Positions 53,172 to 61,300 of a stretch of 62,887 nucleotides of DNA are shown here, piece by piece. Source of the DNA: Pseudomonadales bacterium (lineage in GTDB: Bacteria; Pseudomonadota; Gammaproteobacteria; Pseudomonadales; Pseudohongiellaceae); the NCBI GenBank assembly GCA_022822865.1, contig JAJDYJ010000081.1:1-62887 (forward strand), in the 5' to 3' direction. The position numbers and the translations under genes were made by a program. Position 1 is the stretch's first letter. Each line of letters opens with the position of its first letter. The notes below the pieces were generated by a model. That model was not told the DNA's origin. It searched no databases and was given only the letters and a program-made list of their open reading frames with translations.

Positions 53172-54338
53172 ATGTGGACGCAGATTTTCCAGATTTCTCT
53201 CCTGAACCTGCGCAGTCTGCCGCAACGGCTGGGCAGTTCGTCGGTAATCGTAGTAGGTATCGGCGGCGTCGTGGCGGTGCTGGTGGCAATCCTGGCGATG
53301 GCCGCGGGGTTCTCGGCGACCCTGAACCGGTCCGGCGCGCCGGATCGCGCAATTGTGCTGCGGGGCGGCAGTTCCTCCGCCGAATTGAGCAGCACGATCG
53401 ACAACCGGCAGCGGCAATTCGTGGGTACGCTCGACGGCGTACGGCTGGCCAGCGGCGAGCTGTACACCGTGGCGGATATCCCCAAACGCGCCACCCTGCT
53501 TCCGTCCAACGTCGTAATTCGCGGCGTGGAGCAATCAGCCTTCGAAATCCGCCCGGAAGTGCGGATCATCGAAGGACGCAACTTCAGCCCCGGACGCAAT
53601 GAATTGATCGCGGGCCGCGCCGCCGGCGAGCAGTTCGTCGGCATCGACCTTGGCGCAACGGTCGAATTGCGGCAATCCGAATGGGAGGTCGTGGGATTTT
53701 TCGAAGCCGACGGTTCCGCTTACGAATCCGAATTGTGGACCGACCTCGCGATAGCGCAGTCGGCATTCAGGCGCTTCAGCCTCATCAGTTCCATGCGCTT
53801 GCGGCTTGAACAACCCGGTGTAACCGACTCGCTACAGGAAGCATTCGACAACAATCCTTCAATCGATCTGTCGGTGACGTCCGAAGAAGAGTTTTTCCGC
53901 GGCCAATCGCAATTTTTGACGACCCTGATTACGGGATTCGGTTACGGCGTTGCGCTGATCATGGCGGTCGGCGCCATGTTCGCCGCGCTCAACACGATGT
54001 ACGCGGCGGTCTCGACGCGCACGGTCGAAATAGCGACCTTGCGCGCCCTGGGCTTCGGCGCCACGCCGGTCGTGGTCTCGGTGCTGGCGGAAGCGGTGGC
54101 GCTCGCCCTGATCGGCGGTCTGCTCGGCGCCGCCGTAGCCTGGTTCGGATTCAACGGCTACACCGTCTCCACGCTCAACCAGGGTTCATTCTCGCAAGTG
54201 GCGTTCGATTTCGCCGTCAGTCCCGATATCCTCGTCACCGGCATTGTCTGGGCGCTCTCGCTCGGCCTGGCCGGCGGCCTGTTCCCCGCGCTGCAAGCCG
54301 CCCGCATGCCAATCACCCGCGCCCTGCGCGGAGACTGA
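53172..54338 (+). CDS. FtsX/MacB-fold ABC permease 2
   Basis: A 388-residue permease with the same topology as its neighbour: helix 1 near residues 22-45 ('VIVVGIGGVVAVLVAILAMA'), a periplasmic domain of about 200 residues ('NVVIRGVEQSAFEIRPEVRI', 'FSPGRNELIAGRAAGEQFVG'), then three helices with the signature 'AVSTRTVEIATLRALGFGAT' near 285 and final GIVWALSLGLAGGLFPALQA. Two different permeases with one ATPase imply a heterodimeric exporter rather than the MacB homodimer with fused ATPase. The last residues ARMPITRALRGD are a conserved FtsX-family ending. Confidence 0.93.
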   Translation: MWTQIFQISLLNLRSLPQRLGSSSVIVVGIGGVVAVLVAILAMAAGFSATLNRSGAPDRAIVLRGGSSSAELSSTIDNRQRQFVGTLDGVRLASGELYTVADIPKRATLLPSNVVIRGVEQSAFEIRPEVRIIEGRNFSPGRNELIAGRAAGEQFVGIDLGATVELRQSEWEVVGFFEADGSAYESELWTDLAIAQSAFRRFSLISSMRLRLEQPGVTDSLQEAFDNNPSIDLSVTSEEEFFRGQSQFLTTLITGFGYGVALIMAVGAMFAALNTMYAAVSTRTVEIATLRALGFGATPVVVSVLAEAVALALIGGLLGAAVAWFGFNGYTVSTLNQGSFSQVAFDFAVSPDILVTGIVWALSLGLAGGLFPALQAARMPITRALRGD

Positions 54339-54371
54339 GTTAAGCACCACACGTAACTTCCAACTGAAGAA

Positions 54372-54400
54372 TTGACTAATTGTAGCCGTTCGGCTACATT
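54372..54400 (+). promoter_or_regulatory. HigBA-type promoter with embedded operator palindrome
   Basis: TTGACT (54372-54377), 17-base spacer, TACATT (54395-54400). The palindrome TGTAGCCGTTCGGCTACA (54381-54398) fills the space between the hexamers, the position expected for an antitoxin operator. The -10 box ends six bases before ATG 54407, so the toxin mRNA may be leaderless. Confidence 0.72.
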
Positions 54401-54406
54401 ATGCGG

Positions 54407-54697
54407 ATGCTCGAAATTCGTGAGACAGTGGAATACGCCAATTGGTTGGAGGGATTGAGAGATGCTCGGGCTCGGGGTCGCGTTCTTACTCGAATGGATC
54501 GCTTAATGTGTGGAAATCCAGGAGATGTCCGACCAGTTGGAGAGGGAGTATCCGAAATGCGGATCGACTACGGGCCGGGTTACAGAGTGTATTTCAAGAA
54601 GCGGGGCGATGCACTCGTGATTTTGCTGGCAGGCGGGGATAAACGAACGCAAAGCCAAGACATAAGAATGGCACTAAATCTCGCGCGCAACTTGTAG
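54407..54697 (+). CDS. type II toxin, RelE/HigB-like (Gp49 family)
   Basis: A 96-residue protein matching the 'addiction module killer' group of the RelE/ParE superfamily (Gp49/PF05973). Visible motifs: 'WLEGLRDARARGRVLTRMDR', 'CGNPGDVRPVGEGVSEMRID' and 'YGPGYRVYFKKRGDALVILL', ending AGGDKRTQSQDI. Relatives cleave mRNA at the ribosome. I place the start at ATG 54407 (MLEIRE), which matches relatives; ATG 54401 is two codons upstream but overlaps the -10 box. Toxin-first order, with the antitoxin starting 9 bases after the stop, is typical of HigBA-like modules. Confidence 0.9.
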   Translation: MLEIRETVEYANWLEGLRDARARGRVLTRMDRLMCGNPGDVRPVGEGVSEMRIDYGPGYRVYFKKRGDALVILLAGGDKRTQSQDIRMALNLARNL

Positions 54698-54706
54698 GTG
54701 ACGACT

Positions 54707-55045
54707 ATGACTAAAAAAACTCAGACCACACCATTTGATGTGGCCAAGTACCTAAAAACTCCAGAGGACATGGCCGCATATCTGGAAGCCTCTATTGAGG
54801 AATCCAATGGCGATGCGACGATTGTCGCAATGGCGCTTGGCAACATTGCCCGGGCCAAAGGCATGTCGCAAGTAGCGTACGACACCGGCCTATCCCGCGA
54901 GAGCCTGTACAAGGCTCTCTCCGGGGAGCGGAATCCAACATTGGAAACCGTGCTCAAGGTTGTTCACGCTCTTGGCCTCAAACTGCGCGCCGAGGCAGCG
55001 TTCAACGCAAGCATGGCGGAAGAACGCGGCGCTTCGGCGAGTTGA
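54707..55045 (+). CDS. antitoxin of HigA-like type, XRE helix-turn-helix
   Basis: A 112-residue DNA-binding antitoxin. The N-terminus 'FDVAKYLKTPEDMAAYLEAS' is characteristic of the probable addiction module antidote family (TIGR02684-like), and the helix-turn-helix is 'MSQVAYDTGLSRESLYKALS' followed by 'GERNPTLETVLKVVHALGLK'. It would neutralise the upstream toxin and repress the promoter through the palindrome at 54381-54398. ATG 54707 has AGG 8 bases upstream; a GTG at 54698 is an alternative start. Confidence 0.92.
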   Translation: MTKKTQTTPFDVAKYLKTPEDMAAYLEASIEESNGDATIVAMALGNIARAKGMSQVAYDTGLSRESLYKALSGERNPTLETVLKVVHALGLKLRAEAAFNASMAEERGASAS

Positions 55046-55166
55046 CGTGTGACTTATGGCCGTTCTGCTTACGTTTTACATCGACCGAAGCGAAAAGCAA
55101 TAGCCTAGATCATCGGATCATCGACGAACTACGCAGTGTGGTCACTAATTCGCCAGTGGCTTTCGT

Positions 55167-55757
55167 TTACTTTGTTTCAATTTCGGCGGCTCGAAACAAC
55201 TGAATCAACCTGCCGACTTCTGTAGCAGCCAAGGTTGTACCGAGATTGCTCTTTATCTCGGAGACCATTTCCCCGAAAGTCAGTATTTTTAACGGATTCC
55301 CTCCGATAGCTCGTTGGAATGACTCGTATTCCTCCCAAGTCGATTTTTGTCCTATGACTCTTGTTATCGCCAGCACATGGGTGAATTCGTCCGTTCCAGT
55401 CGCATCCTTTACGGCTTGAATAAACGCCTCTGACCATTTTGGTTTGCAAAGTTCTCTGAAGGATTTCCAGGCTTCCCGTCCTCTAACTGTTTTGTTCTGC
55501 TCAATTGCGTCTATTTCCGAACTTGGTCTGAAACCGCTTTGCCAACTTTTGCAACTCACAGCGTACACGCGTTCTGGACCTTGAAGGTTTGGGTTGTATC
55601 CAAGGACATCAAGATCGCTATGGTTCGAGTCCTGCCTCTTCACGAAATCAGGATGGTCTTTCCTCGGGAGAAATTTTATATTGTGCTGCACAAAGTATCC
55701 TTTATGAATCAGGTACTCTTCAGCGATCTGCTCCAAAATGTCTTCTTTAGTTGCCAT
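55167..55757 (-). CDS. orphan nuclease-like protein (possible PD-(D/E)xK fold)
   Basis: A 196-residue soluble protein, noticeably AT-richer than its surroundings. 'DILEQIAEEYLIHKGYFVQ' at the N-terminus is a common start of restriction-endonuclease-fold proteins. The segment SNHSDLDVLGYNP followed about 12 residues later by VYAVSCKSW could provide D and (S)xK of a degenerate PD-(D/E)xK site; the usual acidic residue before xK is replaced by Ser, so activity is doubtful. Later blocks 'AIEQNKTVRGREAWKSFREL' and 'TDEFTHVLAITRVIGQKSTW' are predicted helices and strand. No methylase or specificity partner is nearby. Its ATG lies inside the 3' end of the truncated CBM9-type gene, so it probably arrived with the event that broke that gene. 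Confidence 0.7.
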   Translation of the reverse strand: MATKEDILEQIAEEYLIHKGYFVQHNIKFLPRKDHPDFVKRQDSNHSDLDVLGYNPNLQGPERVYAVSCKSWQSGFRPSSEIDAIEQNKTVRGREAWKSFRELCKPKWSEAFIQAVKDATGTDEFTHVLAITRVIGQKSTWEEYESFQRAIGGNPLKILTFGEMVSEIKSNLGTTLAATEVGRLIQLFRAAEIETK

Positions 55758-56022
55758 GCAAGCATTTCCACATATCTACTTCGGAAACTGGGTTGGCTTC
55801 CGCGCGCATGTCCGACGGCACATTGTCCGCCGGCTCGTTCTCGATATCGACCGGGACGCGCACCGCCCCGGCCCATTCCGCAGGACCGACGCGCCCATCG
55901 ATCAGCGGCGCGTTCGCGGTGCGGGGAATATCGAGCCTGGAAATATCCTGAGCGGCCGCTCCGGCCGCGAAAACAACGGCAGAGCCCAGAACGAACGATG
56001 CGCCTGATGCCGCCTTTCGCAA
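55747..56022 (-). pseudogene. truncated CBM9/DUF5916-type exported protein, N-terminal fragment
   Basis: About 91 residues remain. A TTG at 56022 behind AAGGGA is a plausible start, giving a signal peptide (SGASFVLGSAVVFAAGAAAQ) and then 'ISRLDIPRTANAPLIDGRVG', PAEWAGAVRVPVD. This is the opening of carbohydrate-binding family 9 domain/DUF5916 outer-membrane proteins ('IPRT..PP.IDG.....W..A..V'), which are normally 700 residues or more. After 'EANPVSEVDMWKC' the frame ends in TAA, overlapping the ATG of the nuclease-like gene by 11 bases. No remainder of the gene is found downstream in this window. It lies 16 bases after the peroxiredoxin-like selenoprotein gene and was presumably co-transcribed with it. 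Confidence 0.65.
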
Positions 56023-56038
56023 AAATTTTCCCTTGCCG

Positions 56039-56602
56039 TTACAGATTGGCTGCCGCTTCCAGGACGAAGGCGAAGTCGGGCCGGTCACGATAGTCTTCTT
56101 CGGCGAACTTCGCCCGAATCACGCCATCCGAATCGATCAGGAAAATGCCCGGATAAGGAACGCCGTAAGCGCGCGAATCCGGTTCATAATCGGTATTCAG
56201 AATGCCCAGCGCATTGACGTGGGTTATGGCCTCGTCATGCAGCAAGGTGAATTCGATGCCCTGGTCTTCTTCGACTTCCTTCAGCGTTTCGACCGAATCG
56301 TAGGTCATCGCCACCACGGACAGACCCATTTCCTCGAACTGTTCCGCAATCTCTGTCAGCTGCACGAGCTGAGAAATGCAATAGGGTCACCAGTCGAATG
56401 AGCGGCTGAGCATGAACAACATGCCGTTGGCGCCCACGAGGTCATCGAAAGTGCGAACTTCGCCGTTCTGGTCTTCCGCCGAAATCGGCGGCAACGCCGC
56501 ACCTGCCGGAAATTCCGACGCCCAGTCGAAATCCTGGGCGAAAGCGGTTCCGGAAAGGAACAGGGCCAGAATCATTCCGGCCAGTGAATATCGGATTTGC
56601 AT
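56039..56602 (-). CDS. exported peroxiredoxin-like selenoprotein (UGA at 56387-56389 read as Sec)
   Basis: A 187-residue protein when the minus-strand TGA at codon 72 is read as selenocysteine. Sequence around it: MLSRSFDW-Sec-PYCISQLVQL, the active site of AhpC/TSA redoxins in which relatives have RS-x-DWC-PYC; here U72-P-Y-C75. ATG 56602 has GGAG 7 bases upstream and yields a signal peptide (MQIRYSLAGMILALFLSGTAFAQ), so the enzyme acts in the periplasm, an unusual place for a selenoprotein. After the UGA: 'EIAEQFEEMGLSVVAMTYDS', 'YGVPYPGIFLIDSDGVIRAK' (thioredoxin-fold strands) to TAA at 56039. Split into two apparent frames of 81 and 108 codons if UGA is taken as stop. Role: peroxide or disulphide reduction. 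Confidence 0.93.
56356..56372 (-). promoter_or_regulatory. bacterial SECIS-like hairpin of the peroxiredoxin-like gene
   Basis: On the minus strand TCAGCT pairs with AGCTGA, six pairs, around CGTGC. The loop starts 21 bases after the UGA and has G in its first two positions. Beyond a C-C mismatch three further pairs can form. Slightly weaker than the other two SECIS candidates. Confidence 0.75.
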
Positions 56603-56691
56603 GCCGTATCTCCATAGTCTCGGGCTACGCATGCGTAGCTCTCGTGTCAGCGAATCTTACACCAGTAGAGGGCTCGCGGTCCCCTTGGTCC

Positions 56692-57384
56692 TTACTCCAG
56701 CCCGGACATGAACCGGCTACCGCGGGGCAGGAAATAATTGTCACTGTCCAGCGAAAAAACCACTGAACGCGAGCGGCCCATGATTTCTTCTCTGGGTATG
56801 AAACTGTAAACCCTGCTGTCGGCGCTGCTGTTGCGATTGTCGCCGAGTACGAAATAGCGATCCTCGGGAACGACCACAGGCCCGTAACTGCGGCTGGAAC
56901 CCGGGAATTGCGTCAGCCGCACCTGATGATTGCGCTCGGGCAGAGCCTCTTCGATAATCATGGCGCCGCCGTCCCGCGACAGCACCTCATAGTCCGCCGA
57001 GACGCCGTTGATGATCAGCGCGTTGTTCTGAATCTCGATTCGGTCCCCGGGTACGCCGACGATGCGCTTCACGAGCCGCTTGCGGGCCTGGGCGCTGTCG
57101 ATGATCACGATATCGCCGCGCGTCGGATCGGACAGTTTGGCCAGGGTGACATCGGTAAACGGAACTTTCACGTCGTAGGCGAGCTTGTTGACCCAAACCT
57201 TGTCGCCGTCTACGAGCGTCGGCAGCATGGAAGCGCCGGAAATCGAACTCAGATCGGCAATCGCGCTCTTGAAAAACACGATGGCGCAAAGCAGCAACAG
57301 AAAGTTGCGATTCTCCCGCCAGACATTGCCCAGCCAGCCGGAAAATCGCTCGGAAAAGCCGACCGGCGGCGCCGGTTCATTCAT
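56692..57384 (-). CDS. lepB: signal peptidase I
   Basis: A 230-residue inner-membrane serine protease that removes Sec and Tat signal peptides. One transmembrane helix near residues 27-45. The catalytic Ser is in 'SSISGASMLPTLVDGDKVWV' near residue 53 (S-M), the general-base Lys in RKRLVKRIVGVPGDRIEI near 108, and box E 'DRYFVLGDNRNSSADSRVYS' near 180. It is shorter than the E. coli enzyme (324) and lacks its second helix and large beta insertion, as in many non-enteric bacteria. The start MNEPAPPVGFSERF fits. It is transcribed in the same direction as the selenoprotein gene, with 89 bases between them. Confidence 0.96.
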   Translation of the reverse strand: MNEPAPPVGFSERFSGWLGNVWRENRNFLLLLCAIVFFKSAIADLSSISGASMLPTLVDGDKVWVNKLAYDVKVPFTDVTLAKLSDPTRGDIVIIDSAQARKRLVKRIVGVPGDRIEIQNNALIINGVSADYEVLSRDGGAMIIEEALPERNHQVRLTQFPGSSRSYGPVVVPEDRYFVLGDNRNSSADSRVYSFIPREEIMGRSRSVVFSLDSDNYFLPRGSRFMSGLE

Positions 57385-57541
57385 CGCTCAAATCCTTACC
57401 GTTCAGTTCCACTCAACGCGCAAAGGTTGCCGACCGGCCGCCCGCTTGTCAACCGCCGCACGTCAGACATCCGGCACTGAAAGGAAACCCCGCTGCATAC
57501 GGTCAATATGTTTCAGGCTTGATCCGCGGAAAAGTTGAATC

Positions 57542-57874
57542 ATGTCAATCGAGTTGCAACAATTGACCACGAAAGGGGCGGTTCTGGAGGAACGCATGGA
57601 AACCAGACAAGCTGAATACAAGACGGACATTGCGCGGCTGGCCGCGGACGTGGCAAGGCGGGATGCCGACGTGGCAAGGCGGGATGCCGACGCGGCAAGG
57701 CGCGACGCCGAGACGGCAGCCGAGACGGCGAAACGATACGCCGATTACAAGACCGAGATCGGGCGTTTGGCCGAAGACGCGGCCAAACGCGAAACCAGAC
57801 TGGTCATTACCGTCGCGGGGATGCTCGCTCTTGCCGTGGCGATACTCGGCACGCTGATCAGCTTCCAGAACTGA
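57542..57874 (+). CDS. small coiled-coil protein with C-terminal membrane anchor
   Basis: A 110-residue protein. Residues 1-85 are Ala/Arg/Asp/Glu-rich heptads without breaks (a long coiled coil), including three 7-residue repeats (DVARRDA type) encoded by 21-base DNA repeats at 57647-57709. Residues 86-107 (RLVITVAGMLALAVAILGTL) form a single C-terminal transmembrane helix. The layout resembles DUF1640/CCDC90-like or phage-type coiled-coil membrane proteins, which have no settled function in bacteria. It begins 157 bases from the divergent lepB start and precedes the next gene by 52 bases. Confidence 0.75.
   Translation: MSIELQQLTTKGAVLEERMETRQAEYKTDIARLAADVARRDADVARRDADAARRDAETAAETAKRYADYKTEIGRLAEDAAKRETRLVITVAGMLALAVAILGTLISFQN
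57647..57709 (+). repeat. three tandem 21-bp repeats in the coiled-coil gene
   Basis: Units 57647-57667 and 57668-57688 are identical; 57689-57709 differs at a few positions. Each encodes one heptad, so copy-number changes would lengthen or shorten the coiled coil without a frameshift. Confidence 0.85.
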
Positions 57875-57926
57875 TCAACCCACATTTCTTGTGTGCCGCC
57901 ACATTGGCGTGGAGGAATGTCGACCG

Positions 57927-58322
57927 ATGACACAGATTCTCCTATCGGCGGCAGGCTATGTCGTGATCGTTTTCCCACTCGCATTGGCATGGCATCTAGG
58001 GCTTTTCAAGGAGAAATACGAGAGCTTCGGTTATTTCGCGGGGGAGCCGAACGTCGCCCTGGGATTGGCAACTGTCATCATCCAGGGCGTGGCCTTGGCG
58101 TTGATCTATCCGCTATTTCATTCGGGCAGCGCTGATTTTGTGCGCGCCTTTCAGTTCGCGGGCCTGATGGGCTTGTTTTTCTGGACATCGCATGTGCTGG
58201 CTTTCGTCGCGAAACAGAACGTGCCAAACGCAGTCGGTTTCGTCATGATGGAAACTGGATATCTCGTCGCGCAGTTCGGCTTGTTCGCACTGCTGCTCGG
58301 CTTTATCTATCGGGGCGTGTGA
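57927..58322 (+). CDS. four-helix membrane protein, unknown (DUF1761-like)
   Basis: A 131-residue inner-membrane protein. The ATG at 57927 has GGAGG at 57911-57915; the frame is open 12 codons upstream without hydrophobic content. Helices near residues 5-22 (LLSAAGYVVIVFPLALAWH), 40-62 ('VALGLATVIIQGVALALIYP'), 72-90 (FQFAGLMGLFFWTSHVLA) and 105-128. The layout resembles the DUF1761 family, small integral membrane proteins of unknown role. Its stop lies 24 bases before the lhr start I prefer, and overlaps an alternative GTG for lhr at 58319, so the two are probably co-transcribed. Confidence 0.72.
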   Translation: MTQILLSAAGYVVIVFPLALAWHLGLFKEKYESFGYFAGEPNVALGLATVIIQGVALALIYPLFHSGSADFVRAFQFAGLMGLFFWTSHVLAFVAKQNVPNAVGFVMMETGYLVAQFGLFALLLGFIYRGV

Positions 58323-58345
58323 AACCCCCTGAGGTGAGTAATCAG

Positions 58346-61300
58346 ATGTCGCTTGAGGGATTTCATCCGGCTTGCCGGCGCTGGTTCGAGGCGCAGTTCA
58401 CGGCGCCGACTCCTGCGCAGGCCGATGCCTGGGCGGCGATTCGGCGGGGCAGTCATACGCTGATTGCCGCGCCTACCGGCAGCGGCAAGACGCTTGCGGC
58501 GTTCTATGCGGGTCTTGATCGTCTTGTAAGCCAGGGCGACGCGCTATCGTCGGGCGTGCAGATTCTGTATGTGTCTCCGCTGAAAGCGCTGAACAACGAC
58601 ATACACCGGAACCTGCAGATTCCGCTCGCCGGCATCGCCGAGTTGCGCGAGGATGCCGCGCCCGAAATCCGGATCGCGGTTCGCACCGGCGATACCCCCG
58701 CCGCCGAACGCCGCAAGATGGCCGCGCATCCGCCGCATATCCTGGTCACGACCCCCGAATCGCTCTATCTGCTGCTGACCAGCGCCAGCGGCCGCGCCAT
58801 GCTGGCTTCCGTGTCGACACTGATCGTCGACGAGATTCACGCCATGCTCGGCGACAAGCGCGGCTCGCATCTGGCGCTTTCCATCGAGCGGCTGGAAGAC
58901 CTTGCGGGCCAGGCCGGCGGGCCGCCTATGCAGCGCATCGGCCTGTCGGCGACACAGAAGCCGGTGGAAACAGTCGCGCAGTTTCTGACGGGCGCGAACG
59001 CAAGCGCGGGTGGTGGCGCGCAGACCGACAATTCCACGGTCCGGAAATTCGACTGCGAGATCATCGACGCCGGTTTCCGGCGCAACATGGAAATTTCGGT
59101 CGAAGTGCCCGGGTCGCCGCTGTCCGCCGTGATGAGCGCCGAGGTCTGGGAGGAGCTGTATCAGCGCCTGGTCGAACTCATTCTCGCGCATAACACCACC
59201 CTGGTCTTCGTCAACACCCGCCGCCTGTCGGAGCGCCTTGCGCTGGCGCTCGGCGAACGCCTTGGCGAAGGCGTGGTCAGCGCGCACCATGGCAGCATGA
59301 GCCGCGACCATCGCTTCACGGCCGAACAGCAACTGAAATCCGGGCAGTTGAAAGTGCTTGTCGCCACCGCATCAATGGAGTTGGGCATCGATATCGGCCA
59401 TGTCGATCTTGTCGTGCAATTTTCCTCGCCCAAGAGCATCGCCGCATTTCTGCAACGCGTGGGCCGCAGCGGCCATTCCATCGACGGCACGCCGAAAGGC
59501 ATTCTGTTTCCCCTGAGCCGGGACGACCTGGCGGAAGCGGTAGCCTTGCTGGCCGCGATTCGGGACGGACAACTCGACCGCATCCACGTACCGGACAAAC
59601 CGTTCGATATTCTCGCCCAGCAGATAATCGCCGAAACCGCCATGCGCGATGAAGGATGGGAACTCGATGAGTTGTTCGCCCTGCTGCGGCGCGCCTGGCC
59701 GTACCGGAATCTCGAACGCGCCGAATTCGACGATGTGATAACGATGCTGGCGGAAGGTTATACGACCCGGCGCGGCAGACGCGGCGCACTGTTGCATCTC
59801 GACGCCATCAACGGCCGCATCCGGGCGCGGCGCGGCGCCAACCTGACAGCGCTGACCAATGGCGGGGCGATTCCCGACATGTTCGACTACCAGGTCGTGC
59901 TCGATCCCCAGGACGTGGTCGTGGGGACCCTGAACGAGGATTTCGCGCTCGAATCCCTGCCCGGCGACGTGTTCACTCTCGGCAGCCATAGCTGGCAGAT
60001 GATCCGCATCGACGGACTCAAGGTGCGCGTGCGCGACGCCCACGGCGCGCGGCCGACGATTCCTTTCTGGTTCGGCGAAGGCCCGGGCCGCAGTCGCGAA
60101 TTGTCCGAGGCGGTGTCGGGATTGCGGGAACGCCTGGCGGCATTGCTGACCGAAGGAGGCGCCGCGGCGGCCAGCGCCTGGCTGACCGGCAAACTCGGCA
60201 TGGCCCCCGCGGCCGCGGCGCAACTCGTCGACTACCTGCATGCCGGCATGCGCAGCCTGGGCGTGATGCCCACGCGCGATACCATCGTCATGGAGCGGTT
60301 TTTCGACGAGGTGGGCGACATGCACCTCGTCATTCACGCGCCGTTCGGCAGCCGCCTCAACCGGGCGTGGGGACTGGCCTTGCGCAAGCGCTTCTGCCGC
60401 ACTTTCAATTTCGAGCTGCAGGCGGCGGCCAACGAGGACAATATCGTGCTGTCGCTGGGCTCGGTACACAGTTTTCCGCTGGACGAAGTGTTCCGCTATC
60501 TCAACAGCAAGACCGTGCGCGAAGTCGTGATCCAGGCCATGCTCGACGCGCCCATGTTCGAAGTGCGCTGGCGCTGGAACGCGACCCGTTCGCTGGCGAT
60601 CCAGCGCAACCGCAACGGGCAGCGCGTGCCGCCCCAATGGCAACGCATGGACGCCGAGGATCTCGTCGCCCATGTCTTTCCGGACCAGATCGCCTGCCAG
60701 GAAAATCTTGCCGGCAAACGCGAGATTCCCGATCACCCGCTGGTAACGCAGACCGTCCACGACTGCCTGACCGAAGCCATGGACATCGACGATCTGGTCG
60801 CGCTGCTGCGAGACATGGAAGACGACAAGCTCACGCTGGTAAGCCGCGATTTGCGCGAGCCTTCGCCGTTCGCCCAGGAGATCATCAACGCGCGGCCCTA
60901 TGCCTTTCTCGACGATGCGCCCTTCGAGGAACGCCGCACCAACGCCATCCGCAACCGTTCCTGGCTCGACCCCGCCGAGGTGGAAGACTTCAGTCTGCTC
61001 GACGGCGAAGCGATCGAACGGGTCAAGGCCGAAGCCTGGCCACTGATGGGCAATGCCGAGGAATTGCATGACGCATTGCTGACTCTGGGCTACATGACCG
61101 AAAAGGAATTCGGCCCCGGCGAGCGGTTCGCGGGCGAATTGATCGATCAGGGCAGAATCTGCCGGGCCGGCGGACTTTGGCTGGCCGCCGAATCGCTGCC
61201 GCGCTTCCGCGCACTGTTCCCGGAAACGGCGCCGGATGTGAGTCTTCCGGATTTCCTCAACGAAGAACAATGGACTCCCGAAGACGCCCTGCGCGACATC

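Noticed and set aside
56387-56632. Two separate genes or a pseudogene at the peroxiredoxin-like locus
   Set aside because: Both halves are in one frame, intact and joined at the active-site position, with a SECIS-like hairpin. Selenoprotein is the better reading.
59372-61270. Minus-strand frame of 632 codons within lhr
   Set aside because: Antisense shadow; lhr is supported by helicase motifs throughout.
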